A stretch of 64,000 nt of DNA from NCBI GenBank assembly GCA_030745755.1, contig JASLOA010000004.1:92970-156969 (forward strand), in the 5' to 3' direction. Each line of letters opens with the position of its first letter. The stretch's first letter is position 1. This DNA comes from Kiritimatiellia bacterium. GTDB lineage: Bacteria; Verrucomicrobiota; Kiritimatiellia; UBA8416; JABMPJ01. The notes beneath the pieces were generated by a model that did no database searches, had not been told where the DNA came from, and saw only the letters and a program-made list of their open reading frames with translations. The position numbers were made by a program, and so were the translations under genes. Below are positions 1-9,852 of the stretch, piece by piece.

Positions 1-618
1 GAACCGGGCGTGCATCCGGTGACGCTGACTTATCTCAACGCTCGAGGCCTGGGGCTGCATGTCGCCTTCCCTAGAGAGTTCGTCCGGTCCTTGACCGCGG
101 GCGACATCGCCAGCATCCGTCTCATGGCAGGTGCCTTGTTGGCCCAAGGTCCGCGCGAGGAAGCGAAAGCCTTGCTCACCAAGCTGCACCGCGGCGGATG
201 GCCCTTGTCGGACATGGAGCAGGAGTCTGTGGAGCAGGCACGGATGCGGATTCGGCGACTGGCCGGAACTTCCTCCGCCAACGACCGGTCGCACGCCTTG
301 AAGCTGATCGAGTCCTCGCTGGCCACCTATCCGATGTTGCGTCTGGATCCGGAGTTCATGGTCAGCGTGATCGCCGTCTACGCCAGTATGGGCGACCCGA
401 GGGCGACCATACTCGCCGAACAGATGCTCGAGGCAGAGATGAACGAAGGGCAACGACGCCACCTGATCATGACCCAGGTCAAGATCAAGCTCAACGAAGG
501 CGACCTCCCCGCCGCCGCCAAGGTCTATCAAAAGCTCAAGAAACTTGCCCCCCAAAGCGAAGAAACCATTGCAGCCCGCGAACTCATCAAAGCGGCTGTG
601 ATCAAGAAAGGAAAATGA
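1..618 (+). CDS. TPR-like helical repeat protein, C-terminal part (5' end outside window)
   Basis: The frame is open from the first base, and the GTG at 10 has no ribosome-binding context, so this is the C-terminal 205 codons of a longer gene. The visible part is all-helical and rich in Ala, Leu and Glu. Helix-turn-helix blocks resembling tetratricopeptide repeats include AQGPREEAKALLTKLHRGG and EGDLPAAAKVYQKLKKLAP near the C-terminus. Such repeats normally serve as protein-protein scaffolds; the partner is unknown. The stop codon sits inside ATGATGA shared with the next gene, so the secreted PQQ protein downstream is probably translationally coupled to it. The last 14 codons and stop reappear, slightly diverged, after the PQQ gene at 3491-3535, so a homologous tail has been copied or left behind there. 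TPR assignment is by pattern only. Confidence 0.7.
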   Translation, partial: EPGVHPVTLTYLNARGLGLHVAFPREFVRSLTAGDIASIRLMAGALLAQGPREEAKALLTKLHRGGWPLSDMEQESVEQARMRIRRLAGTSSANDRSHALKLIESSLATYPMLRLDPEFMVSVIAVYASMGDPRATILAEQMLEAEMNEGQRRHLIMTQVKIKLNEGDLPAAAKVYQKLKKLAPQSEETIAARELIKAAVIKKGK

Positions 619-3518
619 TGCCCATGTGCCACAAAGTAACATTGCCCTTTGTGCCATTGCTGGCGGTCGTTCTTGCAGTTTTCGTGACGCCGGCATGGGC
701 AGGGGAGGCTGACAAGTCCCGCCCCGCCCGGGACGTCCTTTCCCTTTCCGGCGTCAAAGCAGGCCTGTGTGTCCATGTCGGATGTGGCAGCGCGGATTCG
801 CCAGCACTGACGGCAGAATTGGCCTCACGCAGCAAAATGCTGGTTCATGGGATCTGCTGGGACACCCAAGCGTTGGCCCGCGCCCGAGACGCCATCGCCG
901 CCCGGAATGTTCTTGGTCAAGCCTCGGCGGAAAAGTTGAGCGATGGTCCGCTGCCTTACGTGCGACATCTGTGCAACCTGGTGGTGGTCGAGGACATGAA
1001 AACAGCGGCGGCCCACGGGGTTGGCCGCGACGAGCTGATGCGGATACTCGCACCCGGCGGGTCGTTGTGCGTTCTCGAAAAAGGGCGATGGACCCAAACC
1101 ACGCAGTCCCGCCCGAAAGGCATGGACGATTGGACTCACCCGCATCATGGCCCCGACGGGAACAGGGTTTCAACGGACCGACTGGCCCGGTTTCCGGTCG
1201 GGCTGCGATGGATCGGAAGCACAGCCAAGAGCCTCAATAAGTGGACCGGCGTTCGCGGGTGGGTTTTGGCCAATGGCCGATCCTATATCGTCACGTCCAG
1301 CGAGATCGAAAACCTGGGCTTGGAGGAAAAGCCCCATTTCCTGGTCTGTCGTGATGCGTTCAATGGCCTGCCACTATGGAAGATTCCCCTGGCCACCCCG
1401 GAAACCGGCGGCCGCCTGTATTGGCGCAATAGCAGTCCATTGGCTGCGGACGATCAACGCGTCTATGTCGCGTGCAAAGGCAAGGCCCTCATCGTGGATG
1501 GCGCTACCGGCAAGATCGAACACACCCTCAAACCGGCGCATCAACCCGAGCGGCTTTTGCTTCTGGACAAGACGCTGGTGCTGTCGTGCTGGAAAGAACG
1601 CGAGGAGACGCGGGCGAGGTTTGAGCGTCGGGGGCTTTGGGGACCTGACGTGAACACCGCGCATGGGGGCAGCGTGGAGGCGTATGACTCTGCCACGGGC
1701 AAGCGACTCTGGCGGCGAGACCACCCCGCCTATTCCATGCTCGCCGCTGACGGTGTTGTCTACCTTTTGACCCGTAACGCCAATCCCGCGACCGAAAATC
1801 ATATCATCGCAGTGGATGTCCGGACGGGGAAGGAACTCTGGCGCAAGGCCCATACAGCCTTGGGGAAAAAGGCGGACCTGCAATTCGACTTGGCTGGCCC
1901 GGGATTTCTTGCGGTGTCGAAACGATGGGAAGAGTCGCTCCATATCCTGGCGGCGAAGACGGGCAAGGTGTTGTGGTCCAAGCAGTATGGCTCGGATCGG
2001 CCTGCGAGTGGGAACGATCAGACCCCATACCGATTCATGTCGCTGGTGGACGGGCAGCTCTGGTACGCCGACAAAAAGCTCGACCCGCTCACCGGCAAGG
2101 TCGTGGGCCAATTGCCCAAAGGTGTGCCGAGAAAGGGCATCACCATTTGCGTGCCGCCGATCGTGTTCGGCAACGTGTGGGGACATAGCCGCCGATCGAA
2201 ATATCTTGAATTGCCCAAGGCGGCGGATAGTTCCGTGCCGATCCGGACCAGGATGTTCCACGCTGCCCGGGGGGCCTGTATCCAGGGTATGACGCCAGCC
2301 AATGGCATGCTTTACACCGCCCAGAACAACTGTCAGTGCGAACCGGGACAGGTCATGGGGTTCCTTGCGTTTGGCCCGAATGGCGATCCGCCCGACGTGA
2401 AGGCATTTGGCTCGGACAGGCCTGTCGAACGCGGGCCTGGCTTTGCCCGGGCCCAGCCAGCCCCGCTCGATCCCGAAGCTTGGCCGATGCAACGGGCGAA
2501 CGCCCAACGTAATCGTCGCACAGCTGGGGCGGCCCCGGCGTCGTTGGATATTCTCTGGCAGGCATCCGTGGCGAGGCCTAATTCTGGCCCGATGAAAGCG
2601 GCCTGGGATGACCGCCTGGCGCCGAGGTCCACGCCGCCCGTCGCAGCAGGGGGGCGCGTATTCGTGGCCACCACCGAGCGTGGCCAACTCAAAGCCTTCG
2701 ACCTCCAGTCCGGCAAGCCCGCCTGGACGGTGACGCTTGGCTCGCGAGTCGATTCCGCACCGACACTCATCGGAAACCTCTGCGTGATCGGAGTACGGGA
2801 TGGCTGGGTCTACGCATTCACAGCGGACAAGGGCGAATGGGTGTGGCGCACACGCGTGGCACCGCTCGAACGGCGCATCGTCGTCAACGGCTGCGTCGAG
2901 TCCACCTGGCCGGTCGTCGGAAGTGTGCTCGCACGCGACGGCAAGCTCATCGCCCATGCGGGCAGAAGCACCGAAGCGGATGGTGGACTCGCGATTGTCC
3001 AACTCGATCCCGCCACGGGCAAGGCACTCTGGACTGGCAGAGCACCCCCAGGTCCGGAGCGACTGATCGACCTGCTCTGCGTCGCCGACGATGGCACGGT
3101 TGTCTGCAACCAAACCACCATTACGCCAGGGGCTACGATTCGCCAAGAGAAAAAAAACAAAGCGAATGTGGCCAGCGGCCCGATGTTGTACGCTTATCTC
3201 GGGCAGTATGGGATGCGAGGCTACCAGGCCTCGCCCGGCGGACGGGCGATGGCGGGCGAGAAGGAAGTCCTCGCCACGGTCCTGCCAGAAGGCGGCAGCG
3301 TGCAGCTGATCCAAAAAGGAACGACCAAAGCGATCCAAACACTCAAGCTGGACTCCGCCCCGATCTGCGACGGAGTAGCCATCGCCGAGGGAAAGGTCCT
3401 GGTCGTCCTCGAAGATGGAACCCTGCTGTGCCTGGGGAGCAAAAAAATAACCCGCAGATGGCCAGGGCCAATGGGGCGGGACTCATGTAGCCCCGCGAAC
3501 TCATCAAAGCAGCTGTGA
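618..3518 (+). CDS. Secreted PQQ-type beta-propeller protein with N-terminal methyltransferase-like domain
   Basis: About 966 residues. The ATG at 618 is preferred over 615 because the GGA core of the ribosome-binding site lies 5 nt upstream. Residues 1-28 form a signal peptide ending in PAWA. Residues about 48-156 resemble a Rossmann methyltransferase, with HVGCGSAD for the glycine-rich loop and LAPGGSLCVLEKG at the end. This half is short and probably degenerate. From about residue 190 to the end there are repeated propeller blades of the type DSATGKRLWRRD, DVRTGKELWRKA and DLQSGKPAWTVTL, as in PQQ-binding-like/BamB-type proteins. This fused architecture is common in Planctomycetota-like genomes, and its biochemical role is unknown. 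The last residues (PANSSKQL) are an out-of-frame reading of a copied TPR-gene tail at 3491-3535, so the original C-terminus has been altered by a few residues. Confidence 0.82.
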   Translation: MPMCHKVTLPFVPLLAVVLAVFVTPAWAGEADKSRPARDVLSLSGVKAGLCVHVGCGSADSPALTAELASRSKMLVHGICWDTQALARARDAIAARNVLGQASAEKLSDGPLPYVRHLCNLVVVEDMKTAAAHGVGRDELMRILAPGGSLCVLEKGRWTQTTQSRPKGMDDWTHPHHGPDGNRVSTDRLARFPVGLRWIGSTAKSLNKWTGVRGWVLANGRSYIVTSSEIENLGLEEKPHFLVCRDAFNGLPLWKIPLATPETGGRLYWRNSSPLAADDQRVYVACKGKALIVDGATGKIEHTLKPAHQPERLLLLDKTLVLSCWKEREETRARFERRGLWGPDVNTAHGGSVEAYDSATGKRLWRRDHPAYSMLAADGVVYLLTRNANPATENHIIAVDVRTGKELWRKAHTALGKKADLQFDLAGPGFLAVSKRWEESLHILAAKTGKVLWSKQYGSDRPASGNDQTPYRFMSLVDGQLWYADKKLDPLTGKVVGQLPKGVPRKGITICVPPIVFGNVWGHSRRSKYLELPKAADSSVPIRTRMFHAARGACIQGMTPANGMLYTAQNNCQCEPGQVMGFLAFGPNGDPPDVKAFGSDRPVERGPGFARAQPAPLDPEAWPMQRANAQRNRRTAGAAPASLDILWQASVARPNSGPMKAAWDDRLAPRSTPPVAAGGRVFVATTERGQLKAFDLQSGKPAWTVTLGSRVDSAPTLIGNLCVIGVRDGWVYAFTADKGEWVWRTRVAPLERRIVVNGCVESTWPVVGSVLARDGKLIAHAGRSTEADGGLAIVQLDPATGKALWTGRAPPGPERLIDLLCVADDGTVVCNQTTITPGATIRQEKKNKANVASGPMLYAYLGQYGMRGYQASPGGRAMAGEKEVLATVLPEGGSVQLIQKGTTKAIQTLKLDSAPICDGVAIAEGKVLVVLEDGTLLCLGSKKITRRWPGPMGRDSCSPANSSKQL

Positions 3519-3535
3519 TTAAGAAACGAGAATAG
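3491..3535 (+). pseudogene. Orphan 3' tail of the TPR-like gene
   Basis: Read from 3491 the DNA encodes PRELIKAAVIKKRE followed by TAG. The upstream TPR-like gene ends ARELIKAAVIKKGK then TGA at 577-618. The two stretches are nearly identical at nucleotide level. There is no upstream frame for the copy, because a TAG immediately precedes it. It is therefore a remnant of a second TPR gene or a recombination footprint that now overlaps the end of the PQQ gene in another frame. Confidence 0.75.
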
Positions 3536-3695
3536 CTGCGCCTACCGAAAAGTCCATCCGGTACTGAGCGGAGCGGGCTGCTGGCTTGCCAATGGAAGGC
3601 CCCCTTTCGGATTACGGTAGCGCCTGCTTATCTTGCATTCAGGGAATGTAGCAGGTACTGTGCACAGGGCGCTTTCCCAAAAGAAGGGATATCTC

Positions 3696-6119
3696 ATGAC
3701 GAATGGTCTGGGACGCGTTATCACTACACTGAAAGACGGATGGAAGTTTGAGCGCGGCGACATGCCGGACGCGGCTTCTCCGGATTTCGATGATTCGCAA
3801 TGGGAGTGCGTGCGCGTGCCACATGACTGGGCCATCACCGGGCCCTTTGACCGCGAGAACGATATCGACGTTGTGGCCATCACGGAGGACGGCGATACAG
3901 CGGCGCGTCCACAAACCGGCCGAACCGGCGGACTGCCGCACGTCGGCAAAGCGTGGTACCGGCTGAAGTGTGACCTGCCCGAAGATATATCCACGCGACG
4001 CGTACGTATCGAATTCGACGGTGTGATGAGTCATAGCAAAGTCTATTGCAACGGCCACTATGTTGATTCCTGGCCGTTCGGATACGCGTCTTTTGCGTTC
4101 GATCTGACCCCGCATGTGAAACCGGGCGAGAATACGCTGGCGGTGTTTGTAGACAACAAGCCGCATGCTTCGCGCTGGTATCCGGGCGCCGGCATCTACC
4201 GCCATGTGCGACTCGTGACGCTTGCGCCTGTGCATGTGGCGCATTGGGGTACCTGCGTGACGACACCGGACATCGACGAGACGTCGGCCACTGTCAAGTT
4301 CCGCGCCGAGATCGCATGCGATAGCACGACGAAGGTGGAACTCGAAACGACGTTTATGGATCCCGACGGAAACGCGGTGGCGTCCATAACCGACAGCCAG
4401 GATCTGTCCGCTGACGGCGTGTTCGAGCAGCAGGTAACCCTTGCCAACCCCATGCTGTGGTCCATCGACGAACCACAACGGTATTGCGCACGCTCGCTTG
4501 TCAAGGTGGACGGCGAGGTCGTGGACCGGTATGACACGCCTTTCGGGATTCGATCCCTGCTATTCTCTCCGGACGATGGCTTCCAGTTGAATGGCGAGCG
4601 GGTCCCTCTCAACGGGGTATGCATGCACCATGACCTCGGGCCTTTGGGGGCCGCCGTCAACCGTGCTGCGATCGCTCGTCAGCTCACCCTATTGAAGGAG
4701 ATGGGCTGCAACGCCATCCGCACGAGCCACAACCCGCCGGCACCCGAATTGCTCGAGCTTGCCGATGAATTCGGCATCTTGATCATCGAGGAGGCGTTCG
4801 ATGAGTGGCGTGAGAAGAAGTGTGATAATGGGTACCACACGCTGTTCGATGAATGGGCCGAAAAGGATCTGCGTGCCATGATCCGGCGTGATCGCAACCA
4901 TCCCTGCGTGATCATGTGGAGTCTCGGAAACGAGGTCCGGGAACAGCACAAGGAGGAATACGATGGCCGCGGCGTTACGAAGTTCCTGCACGACATTGCC
5001 CATGACGAGGATCCCACCCGTCCGACAACCGGCGGGTTCAACAATCCGTGGGGCGCCATCGACAATGGTGTGGCCGGCAATGTCGATGTGCCGGGCTGGA
5101 ACTACCAGCCACGCTACTATAACCGTCACCGCCTTAGGCATCCGGAGTGGCCCGTCTACGGTAGCGAAACATCCTCGTGCACCAGCTCGCGCGGCGAATA
5201 CTACTTTCCGGTCGAGGACGAGAAGGACGTCAAACGCGATAGTCTGCATATCAGCAGCTACGATTTGTCCAGCCCCGGCTGGGCCTGCTGTCCCGATGTC
5301 TCCTTCGCCGGTGTGGACGACAATCCATATGTGCTGGGCGAGTTTGTCTGGACCGGATTCGACTATCTTGGCGAGCCCACCCCCTACAATACGGAGTGGC
5401 CGAGCCGCAGTTCATACTTCGGGATCATCGACCTCTGCGGAATCCCCAAGTCCCGCTTCTACCTCTATCAGAGCCGGTGGGCCGACAAGGAAACACTGCA
5501 CCTCGTACCTCACTGGACATGGCCGGAACGCGAAGGCGAAACAACCCCCGTCCATTGCTACACCAGCTGGAAGACCGTCGAACTCTTTGTCAATGGCGTC
5601 TCACAAGGCAAGCGATCCAAACACTTCAAGAGTATGACGAACCGGTATCGAGTCATGTGGAGCGGCGTGAAGTATGCCCCCGGCGAGCTCAAGGCAGTCG
5701 CCTATGACGACGAGGGGAACGTGGCCAAAGAGACCCTGATCTGTACCGCCGGCGCGCCGGCAGGCCTCCATCTCGAGGCCGATCGCGAATCGATCGTGGC
5801 CGATGGCGACGACATGGCCTTTGTCACCATAACGGTGGTGGACGACAAGGGCAACATGTGTCCGCGTGCCGACAACCTCGTGCGGTTCACTGTGGAAGGG
5901 CCGGCCTATATTGCGGCGGTCGGCAATGGAGATCAGACATCTGTTGATCCCTTCACCGTCGACTGGCGTAAGGCTTTCAACGGAAAGTGCGTTGTCTACC
6001 TGCGCTCCACCCCGGGCGCATCTGGCGGACACATCACGCTCAAAGCCGAAATGGCACCCCAGGGCCAAACCTCTACGATAGACCTCATGGCAATGTGTCG
6101 CGGAAAGGAGGCCCGATGA
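3696..6119 (+). CDS. Glycoside hydrolase family 2 (beta-galactosidase-like), cytoplasmic
   Basis: 807 residues from ATG 3696, which has AGAAGGG 8 nt upstream; an in-frame ATG at 3633 lacks this. The GH2 order is visible: an N-terminal sugar-binding jelly roll (WYRLKCDLP, GAGIYRHVRLV), an immunoglobulin-like domain, then the TIM barrel with MGCNAIRTSHNPP and RDRNHPCVIMWSLGNE. Glu413 in GNE is the expected acid/base and Glu491 in YGSETSS the expected nucleophile, followed by VWTGFDYLGEP. A further beta domain (residues about 600-800) resembles the Big/DUF4982-type C-terminus of PVC and Bacteroidetes GH2 enzymes. There is no signal peptide. It is the first gene of a tight run with GH29, a heparinase-like lyase and an esterase. 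The retaining beta-glycosidase assignment is firm; galactose specificity is a guess. Confidence 0.92.
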   Translation: MTNGLGRVITTLKDGWKFERGDMPDAASPDFDDSQWECVRVPHDWAITGPFDRENDIDVVAITEDGDTAARPQTGRTGGLPHVGKAWYRLKCDLPEDISTRRVRIEFDGVMSHSKVYCNGHYVDSWPFGYASFAFDLTPHVKPGENTLAVFVDNKPHASRWYPGAGIYRHVRLVTLAPVHVAHWGTCVTTPDIDETSATVKFRAEIACDSTTKVELETTFMDPDGNAVASITDSQDLSADGVFEQQVTLANPMLWSIDEPQRYCARSLVKVDGEVVDRYDTPFGIRSLLFSPDDGFQLNGERVPLNGVCMHHDLGPLGAAVNRAAIARQLTLLKEMGCNAIRTSHNPPAPELLELADEFGILIIEEAFDEWREKKCDNGYHTLFDEWAEKDLRAMIRRDRNHPCVIMWSLGNEVREQHKEEYDGRGVTKFLHDIAHDEDPTRPTTGGFNNPWGAIDNGVAGNVDVPGWNYQPRYYNRHRLRHPEWPVYGSETSSCTSSRGEYYFPVEDEKDVKRDSLHISSYDLSSPGWACCPDVSFAGVDDNPYVLGEFVWTGFDYLGEPTPYNTEWPSRSSYFGIIDLCGIPKSRFYLYQSRWADKETLHLVPHWTWPEREGETTPVHCYTSWKTVELFVNGVSQGKRSKHFKSMTNRYRVMWSGVKYAPGELKAVAYDDEGNVAKETLICTAGAPAGLHLEADRESIVADGDDMAFVTITVVDDKGNMCPRADNLVRFTVEGPAYIAAVGNGDQTSVDPFTVDWRKAFNGKCVVYLRSTPGASGGHITLKAEMAPQGQTSTIDLMAMCRGKEAR

Positions 6120-6120
6120 T

Positions 6121-7401
6121 ATGTCCGCGAAGAAGAACGTCGATAGGCTCGATTGGTGGCGTGAAGCACGCTTCGGTATGTTCATTCATTGGGGGCTCTA
6201 TTCGGCGCCTGCCGGCGTTTGGAAGGGGCAAGAGACTCCCGGCCTCGGGGAGTGGATCATGGGCAAGTTTGAGATACCCGTGACGGAGTACGAGAGGCTG
6301 GCGAAGGACTTTAACCCCGTCAAGTTCGACGCGCACGCATGGGTCAAGCTGGCCAAGGACGCGGGGATGAAGTACCTGATCATCACCACCAAACACCACG
6401 ACGGTTTCGCGATGTTTGATTCCGCATGCAGCGACTACGATATCGTGGACGCAACCCCCTGGGGCAAGGATCCCATCAAGGCGCTGGCGACCGAATGCAC
6501 GAAAGCTGGCATCAAGCTGGGCTTCTACTACTCGCAATCGCAGGATTGGCACGATCCTGACGGTATGGGTAACGGCTGGGACTTCAAGGACGAGAAGAAG
6601 AAGGACTTCGAAAAGTATCTCAAACACAAATGCATTCCGCAGCTCACGGAACTGCTCACCGGGTATGGGCCAATCAACATTATCTGGTTCGACACGCCCT
6701 GCAAAATCACGGAGCAGCAGAGCCGGCGACTGAAACGGCATGTCCACACCCTCCAGCCTGATTGCCTGGTGAGCGGCAGGATCGGGAACGGGCTCGGCGA
6801 CTACGGCAGTCTGGGCGACAATCAGCGTCCGCCCCGAGACGTCGAAGGCGACTGGGAGACCCCTTGCACGATCAATAACACATGGGCGTTCAAGACCAAA
6901 GACAAGAACTGGAAATCCGTGAAGGTCTTGCTGGAACTGCTCGTCAGCTGCGCAGGCAAGGGCGTGAACTACCTGCTCAACGTAGGGCCCACAGCCGAGG
7001 GAGTCATTCCCAAAGCCAGCGTGAACCGACTCAAGGCCGTTGGCGACTGGCTCAAGGTGAACGGGGAGGCCATATACGGGACGACCGGCAGCCCGTTCCC
7101 CTACGAGCATGACTGGGGCCGAATCACGTGCAAGAAGGGCAAGCTCTACCTGCTGATCCTTAAATGGCCTCGCGGCAAGTTCGTGCTGTCGGGACTGCGC
7201 AATCGCGTCAAGGGCGCACGCATACTTGGTGACAAACGCACCACGGTCACCGTGACTCAGTCACACAGCAAGAAGAGCGATGCGCATGTCATCGAACTGA
7301 CGCTCCCACGCAAGAAACCCGGCACGTACGTGTCGGTTGTCGAACTATCGATCGTGGGCACCGCGGATGCCAATCAGATGCCACTCCAGCAACCGGGATA
7401 A
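6121..7401 (+). CDS. GH29 alpha-L-fucosidase
   Basis: 426 residues. It starts one base after the GH2 stop, with AAAGGAGG about 9 nt upstream of the ATG. The sequence begins WWREARFGMFIHWGLYS, then YLIITTKHHDGFAMFDS, both GH29 signatures. Asp191 in IIWFDTP is the expected nucleophile, and CAGKGVNYLLNVGPTAEG is the family C-terminal barrel motif. GH29 enzymes release terminal alpha-L-fucose by a retaining mechanism. Without a signal peptide it should act in the cytoplasm on imported oligosaccharides. Its stop overlaps the next possible start (TAATG), consistent with an operon. The residue near 310-420 forms the usual C-terminal beta-sandwich. It is distinct in sequence from the second GH29 at 26047, so the two probably differ in linkage preference. 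Confidence 0.93.
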   Translation: MSAKKNVDRLDWWREARFGMFIHWGLYSAPAGVWKGQETPGLGEWIMGKFEIPVTEYERLAKDFNPVKFDAHAWVKLAKDAGMKYLIITTKHHDGFAMFDSACSDYDIVDATPWGKDPIKALATECTKAGIKLGFYYSQSQDWHDPDGMGNGWDFKDEKKKDFEKYLKHKCIPQLTELLTGYGPINIIWFDTPCKITEQQSRRLKRHVHTLQPDCLVSGRIGNGLGDYGSLGDNQRPPRDVEGDWETPCTINNTWAFKTKDKNWKSVKVLLELLVSCAGKGVNYLLNVGPTAEGVIPKASVNRLKAVGDWLKVNGEAIYGTTGSPFPYEHDWGRITCKKGKLYLLILKWPRGKFVLSGLRNRVKGARILGDKRTTVTVTQSHSKKSDAHVIELTLPRKKPGTYVSVVELSIVGTADANQMPLQQPG

Positions 7402-7430
7402 TGGGGACAGGGATAATGGAAAAGGTCATT

Positions 7431-9839
7431 ATGAGCCTAGCTACTCAGGATAACGCTTCACCCGTCGGCCACTTTTCCGGGGTAGATCTATCCTGTCTTC
7501 TCAAGAAGACCACACTCGAATCGGAGGTGGTTTTCGAACTCGATGCCCGCGCGCTTGAACAGTACGGTTCCGGCATGACGTTCCAAGAGCAGGATGGCTG
7601 CACAGTGGCCGTCGCTGAGGACGGCTTCTGCTTGCGCTTCACGACAAGGCTCTCTCCCGGCGCCTACGCCTTCCTGATGCCGGGCCACGGTCCGGACAAG
7701 AAAAGAACCGGCAGGTTTGAACTGCTCATCGACGGTGAACCCGTCCGTTTCCCGATCGGCCTGATGGGCAAACCGCTCATGATACCCTCAACGGCTTTTC
7801 ACATCCCGGAAGCACGAGAATACGAGTTCGTGCTGAAACCGGACGGCGAGCCCGGCAGCGTCATCGACAGCATGCGAATCGTACGCCGATCGGTAAAGGT
7901 CAATCGCCCGCCCATGCGCGAAGCGTTGCTCCCGAAGCACCCACGACTTTACTTCACAGAGGATGACCTGGACGCCCTGCGCGCGCGTCTCGACGACCCG
8001 CGAGTCGGTCTCTTCTACAAGCTGCCTCCGCCGCTGACCGAGAAGCCGCCTCCCTTCCAAACCGGCGAGGGCGCACGCAACGGCATGGCCTGGATCGCGC
8101 TCAAGGATCACGCCCTCGCTTACCTGCTCGACCCCACCGACGAGCGGCTCGCCGGCATTCTCGAATGGCTCGAGATGGTGACGACCTACGGCTTCGTCGG
8201 GGGCAGTCTCGATGCCGGCTACCTGATGGAGGGCCTGGGCCTGACCTACGACTGGATGTACCCGACCCTATCGGACGAACTGCGGGAAGGTGTTCGCGGC
8301 ACGATCGTGCGACAATGCGAGGGGATCCTCCCGCTCTCAATGGAAGGGCGAGACGGCAGCGGCGGCTGCTTCCAGGCGCACAGGTGCTGGTTCGCCAACA
8401 TGGCGCTTGCTCTGGGCGCGGCGGCAATCTATGAAGACGTACCCGAAGCGGAGCAATGGCTGGCCTGGGGCCTGGACCGCCTGGAACGCGTGGTCATGAG
8501 CGCCTCTCCGGACGGCGGGTGGCACGAGGGCCCGGGCTACTGGGGCTTCGGAATGCCCAGGCTATTCATATTCACAGATATCTACGAGCGCTGCAGCGGG
8601 CTGCACATACCGGCCGGCGACGGATTCTTCCGGCGCCAGACCGAGTGGCGTGCGCAACACATGTTCCCCGGACTCAAGCAGACTGCCGCCTTTGGAGATG
8701 TAGGGCGCAACGCCGAACCGCCGGACACCAAGACGCTGCTCTGGGGCGCCAAGCGCTACAGTGACCCCGTCGCGATGGGCCTGGCCGAAGCCCTGCACCA
8801 GGGGCCCTGCTCCGACGCGTTCAACTTGCTCTGGCTGGATGAGGATCTACCCTCCCATGCCCCGCAAGAAGCGGCGCCGCTGATGAGCCGGTTTGATGAC
8901 CTCGGCATGGTCCTCGCCCGGACCTCGTGGGAGGACGATGCAACCTACTTCGCCATCACCAGCCGCCCGCTCGGAGGCCAGTTGCAGGCGCGGCTCAACG
9001 GCGAGCAGAATTTCCCCGGCGGCTGCTTCCACGGCCATCCCGACCAGGGCCACTTCATCCTCTTCGGTCGCGGCCAGGAACTTGCCGGCGATCCGGGATA
9101 CAGCATCAAGAAGCTAACCATCAACCACAACACGATCCTGGTCAACGGCTGCGGCCAGTACGCCGACGGCGAAGGCTGGCCGGGGCCCAACGCCGCGCGT
9201 GCGGAGATCACGGATGCCGTGAGCGATGGTGACATCACGATCGCTGTCGCCGATGCAACGAAGGCCTATCCGCCCGAACTGGGGCTAACCCGCTTCGAAA
9301 GGACCATGGTGCTGGCCGGACCCGACATCGTTCTGGTTTACGACAGGCTTGCGGCAGAGGAGCCGAAGGCGTTCAGTTGGAACCTTCATCACTACGGCGA
9401 TCCGCCTACGGATGTGTCGCCAGAAGAGGGCGTCGCGACGTTCGTCAAAGGCGAAGCGCGCATGGATATTGCGGCGCTTCTACCATCGAACGCCCGTATG
9501 ACAGTTGCCCCCTTCGATTGCGCTGACTCCTATCCTCCGAATTGCGAACAGGAGCCGCAACACCTGGTGCAATTCCATCACGAGCCGACAACGGATGGAA
9601 CGTTTCTCGTCGCAATCCTGATCGGAGACAAGGGCACAACCCCTCCGAAGATCGAGCATGCTTCAGACGAGCGATGCGACACGGTACGCATCGGCGATCC
9701 GCTCATCGCCTTCAACCGGACCGACTCAGAGATGTCGATCGAAACGCCCTGGGGCGAGAAGCTGACCACCCCCGCAAAGGTCCTGGTAGCAGAAGCCAGG
9801 GGAGACAAATGCAGCGCTGTTACGTTGCCAAAGACATGA
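7431..9839 (+). CDS. Heparinase II/III-like polysaccharide lyase family protein
   Basis: About 802 residues from ATG 7431, which has GGAAAAGG 5 nt upstream. In-frame ATGs at 7401 and 7416 are alternatives, and 7401 overlaps the fucosidase stop as TAATG. An N-terminal beta domain (about 1-150) is followed by HPRLYFTEDDLDALRARL, the usual entry into the alpha/alpha toroid of heparinase II/III-like lyases. The C-terminal beta-sheet domain contains FPGGCFHGHPDQGHFILF (His534, His536, His541) and INHNTILVNGCGQY, the classical conserved stretch. Such enzymes cleave uronic-acid-containing glycans by beta-elimination; the substrate cannot be read from the sequence. There is no signal peptide, which is unusual for a lyase and fits intracellular processing of oligosaccharides. 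It is co-directional with GH2, GH29 and the esterase. Confidence 0.85.
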   Translation: MSLATQDNASPVGHFSGVDLSCLLKKTTLESEVVFELDARALEQYGSGMTFQEQDGCTVAVAEDGFCLRFTTRLSPGAYAFLMPGHGPDKKRTGRFELLIDGEPVRFPIGLMGKPLMIPSTAFHIPEAREYEFVLKPDGEPGSVIDSMRIVRRSVKVNRPPMREALLPKHPRLYFTEDDLDALRARLDDPRVGLFYKLPPPLTEKPPPFQTGEGARNGMAWIALKDHALAYLLDPTDERLAGILEWLEMVTTYGFVGGSLDAGYLMEGLGLTYDWMYPTLSDELREGVRGTIVRQCEGILPLSMEGRDGSGGCFQAHRCWFANMALALGAAAIYEDVPEAEQWLAWGLDRLERVVMSASPDGGWHEGPGYWGFGMPRLFIFTDIYERCSGLHIPAGDGFFRRQTEWRAQHMFPGLKQTAAFGDVGRNAEPPDTKTLLWGAKRYSDPVAMGLAEALHQGPCSDAFNLLWLDEDLPSHAPQEAAPLMSRFDDLGMVLARTSWEDDATYFAITSRPLGGQLQARLNGEQNFPGGCFHGHPDQGHFILFGRGQELAGDPGYSIKKLTINHNTILVNGCGQYADGEGWPGPNAARAEITDAVSDGDITIAVADATKAYPPELGLTRFERTMVLAGPDIVLVYDRLAAEEPKAFSWNLHHYGDPPTDVSPEEGVATFVKGEARMDIAALLPSNARMTVAPFDCADSYPPNCEQEPQHLVQFHHEPTTDGTFLVAILIGDKGTTPPKIEHASDERCDTVRIGDPLIAFNRTDSEMSIETPWGEKLTTPAKVLVAEARGDKCSAVTLPKT

Positions 9840-9852
9840 AGGAAAAAGAATC

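Noticed and set aside
1374-3338. Long antisense open frame over the PQQ gene
   Set aside because: It is the GC-rich shadow of a well-supported gene, has no recognisable domain and no ribosome-binding site. The same applies to long antisense frames at 22566-23774, 24615-25904 and 26050-27579.
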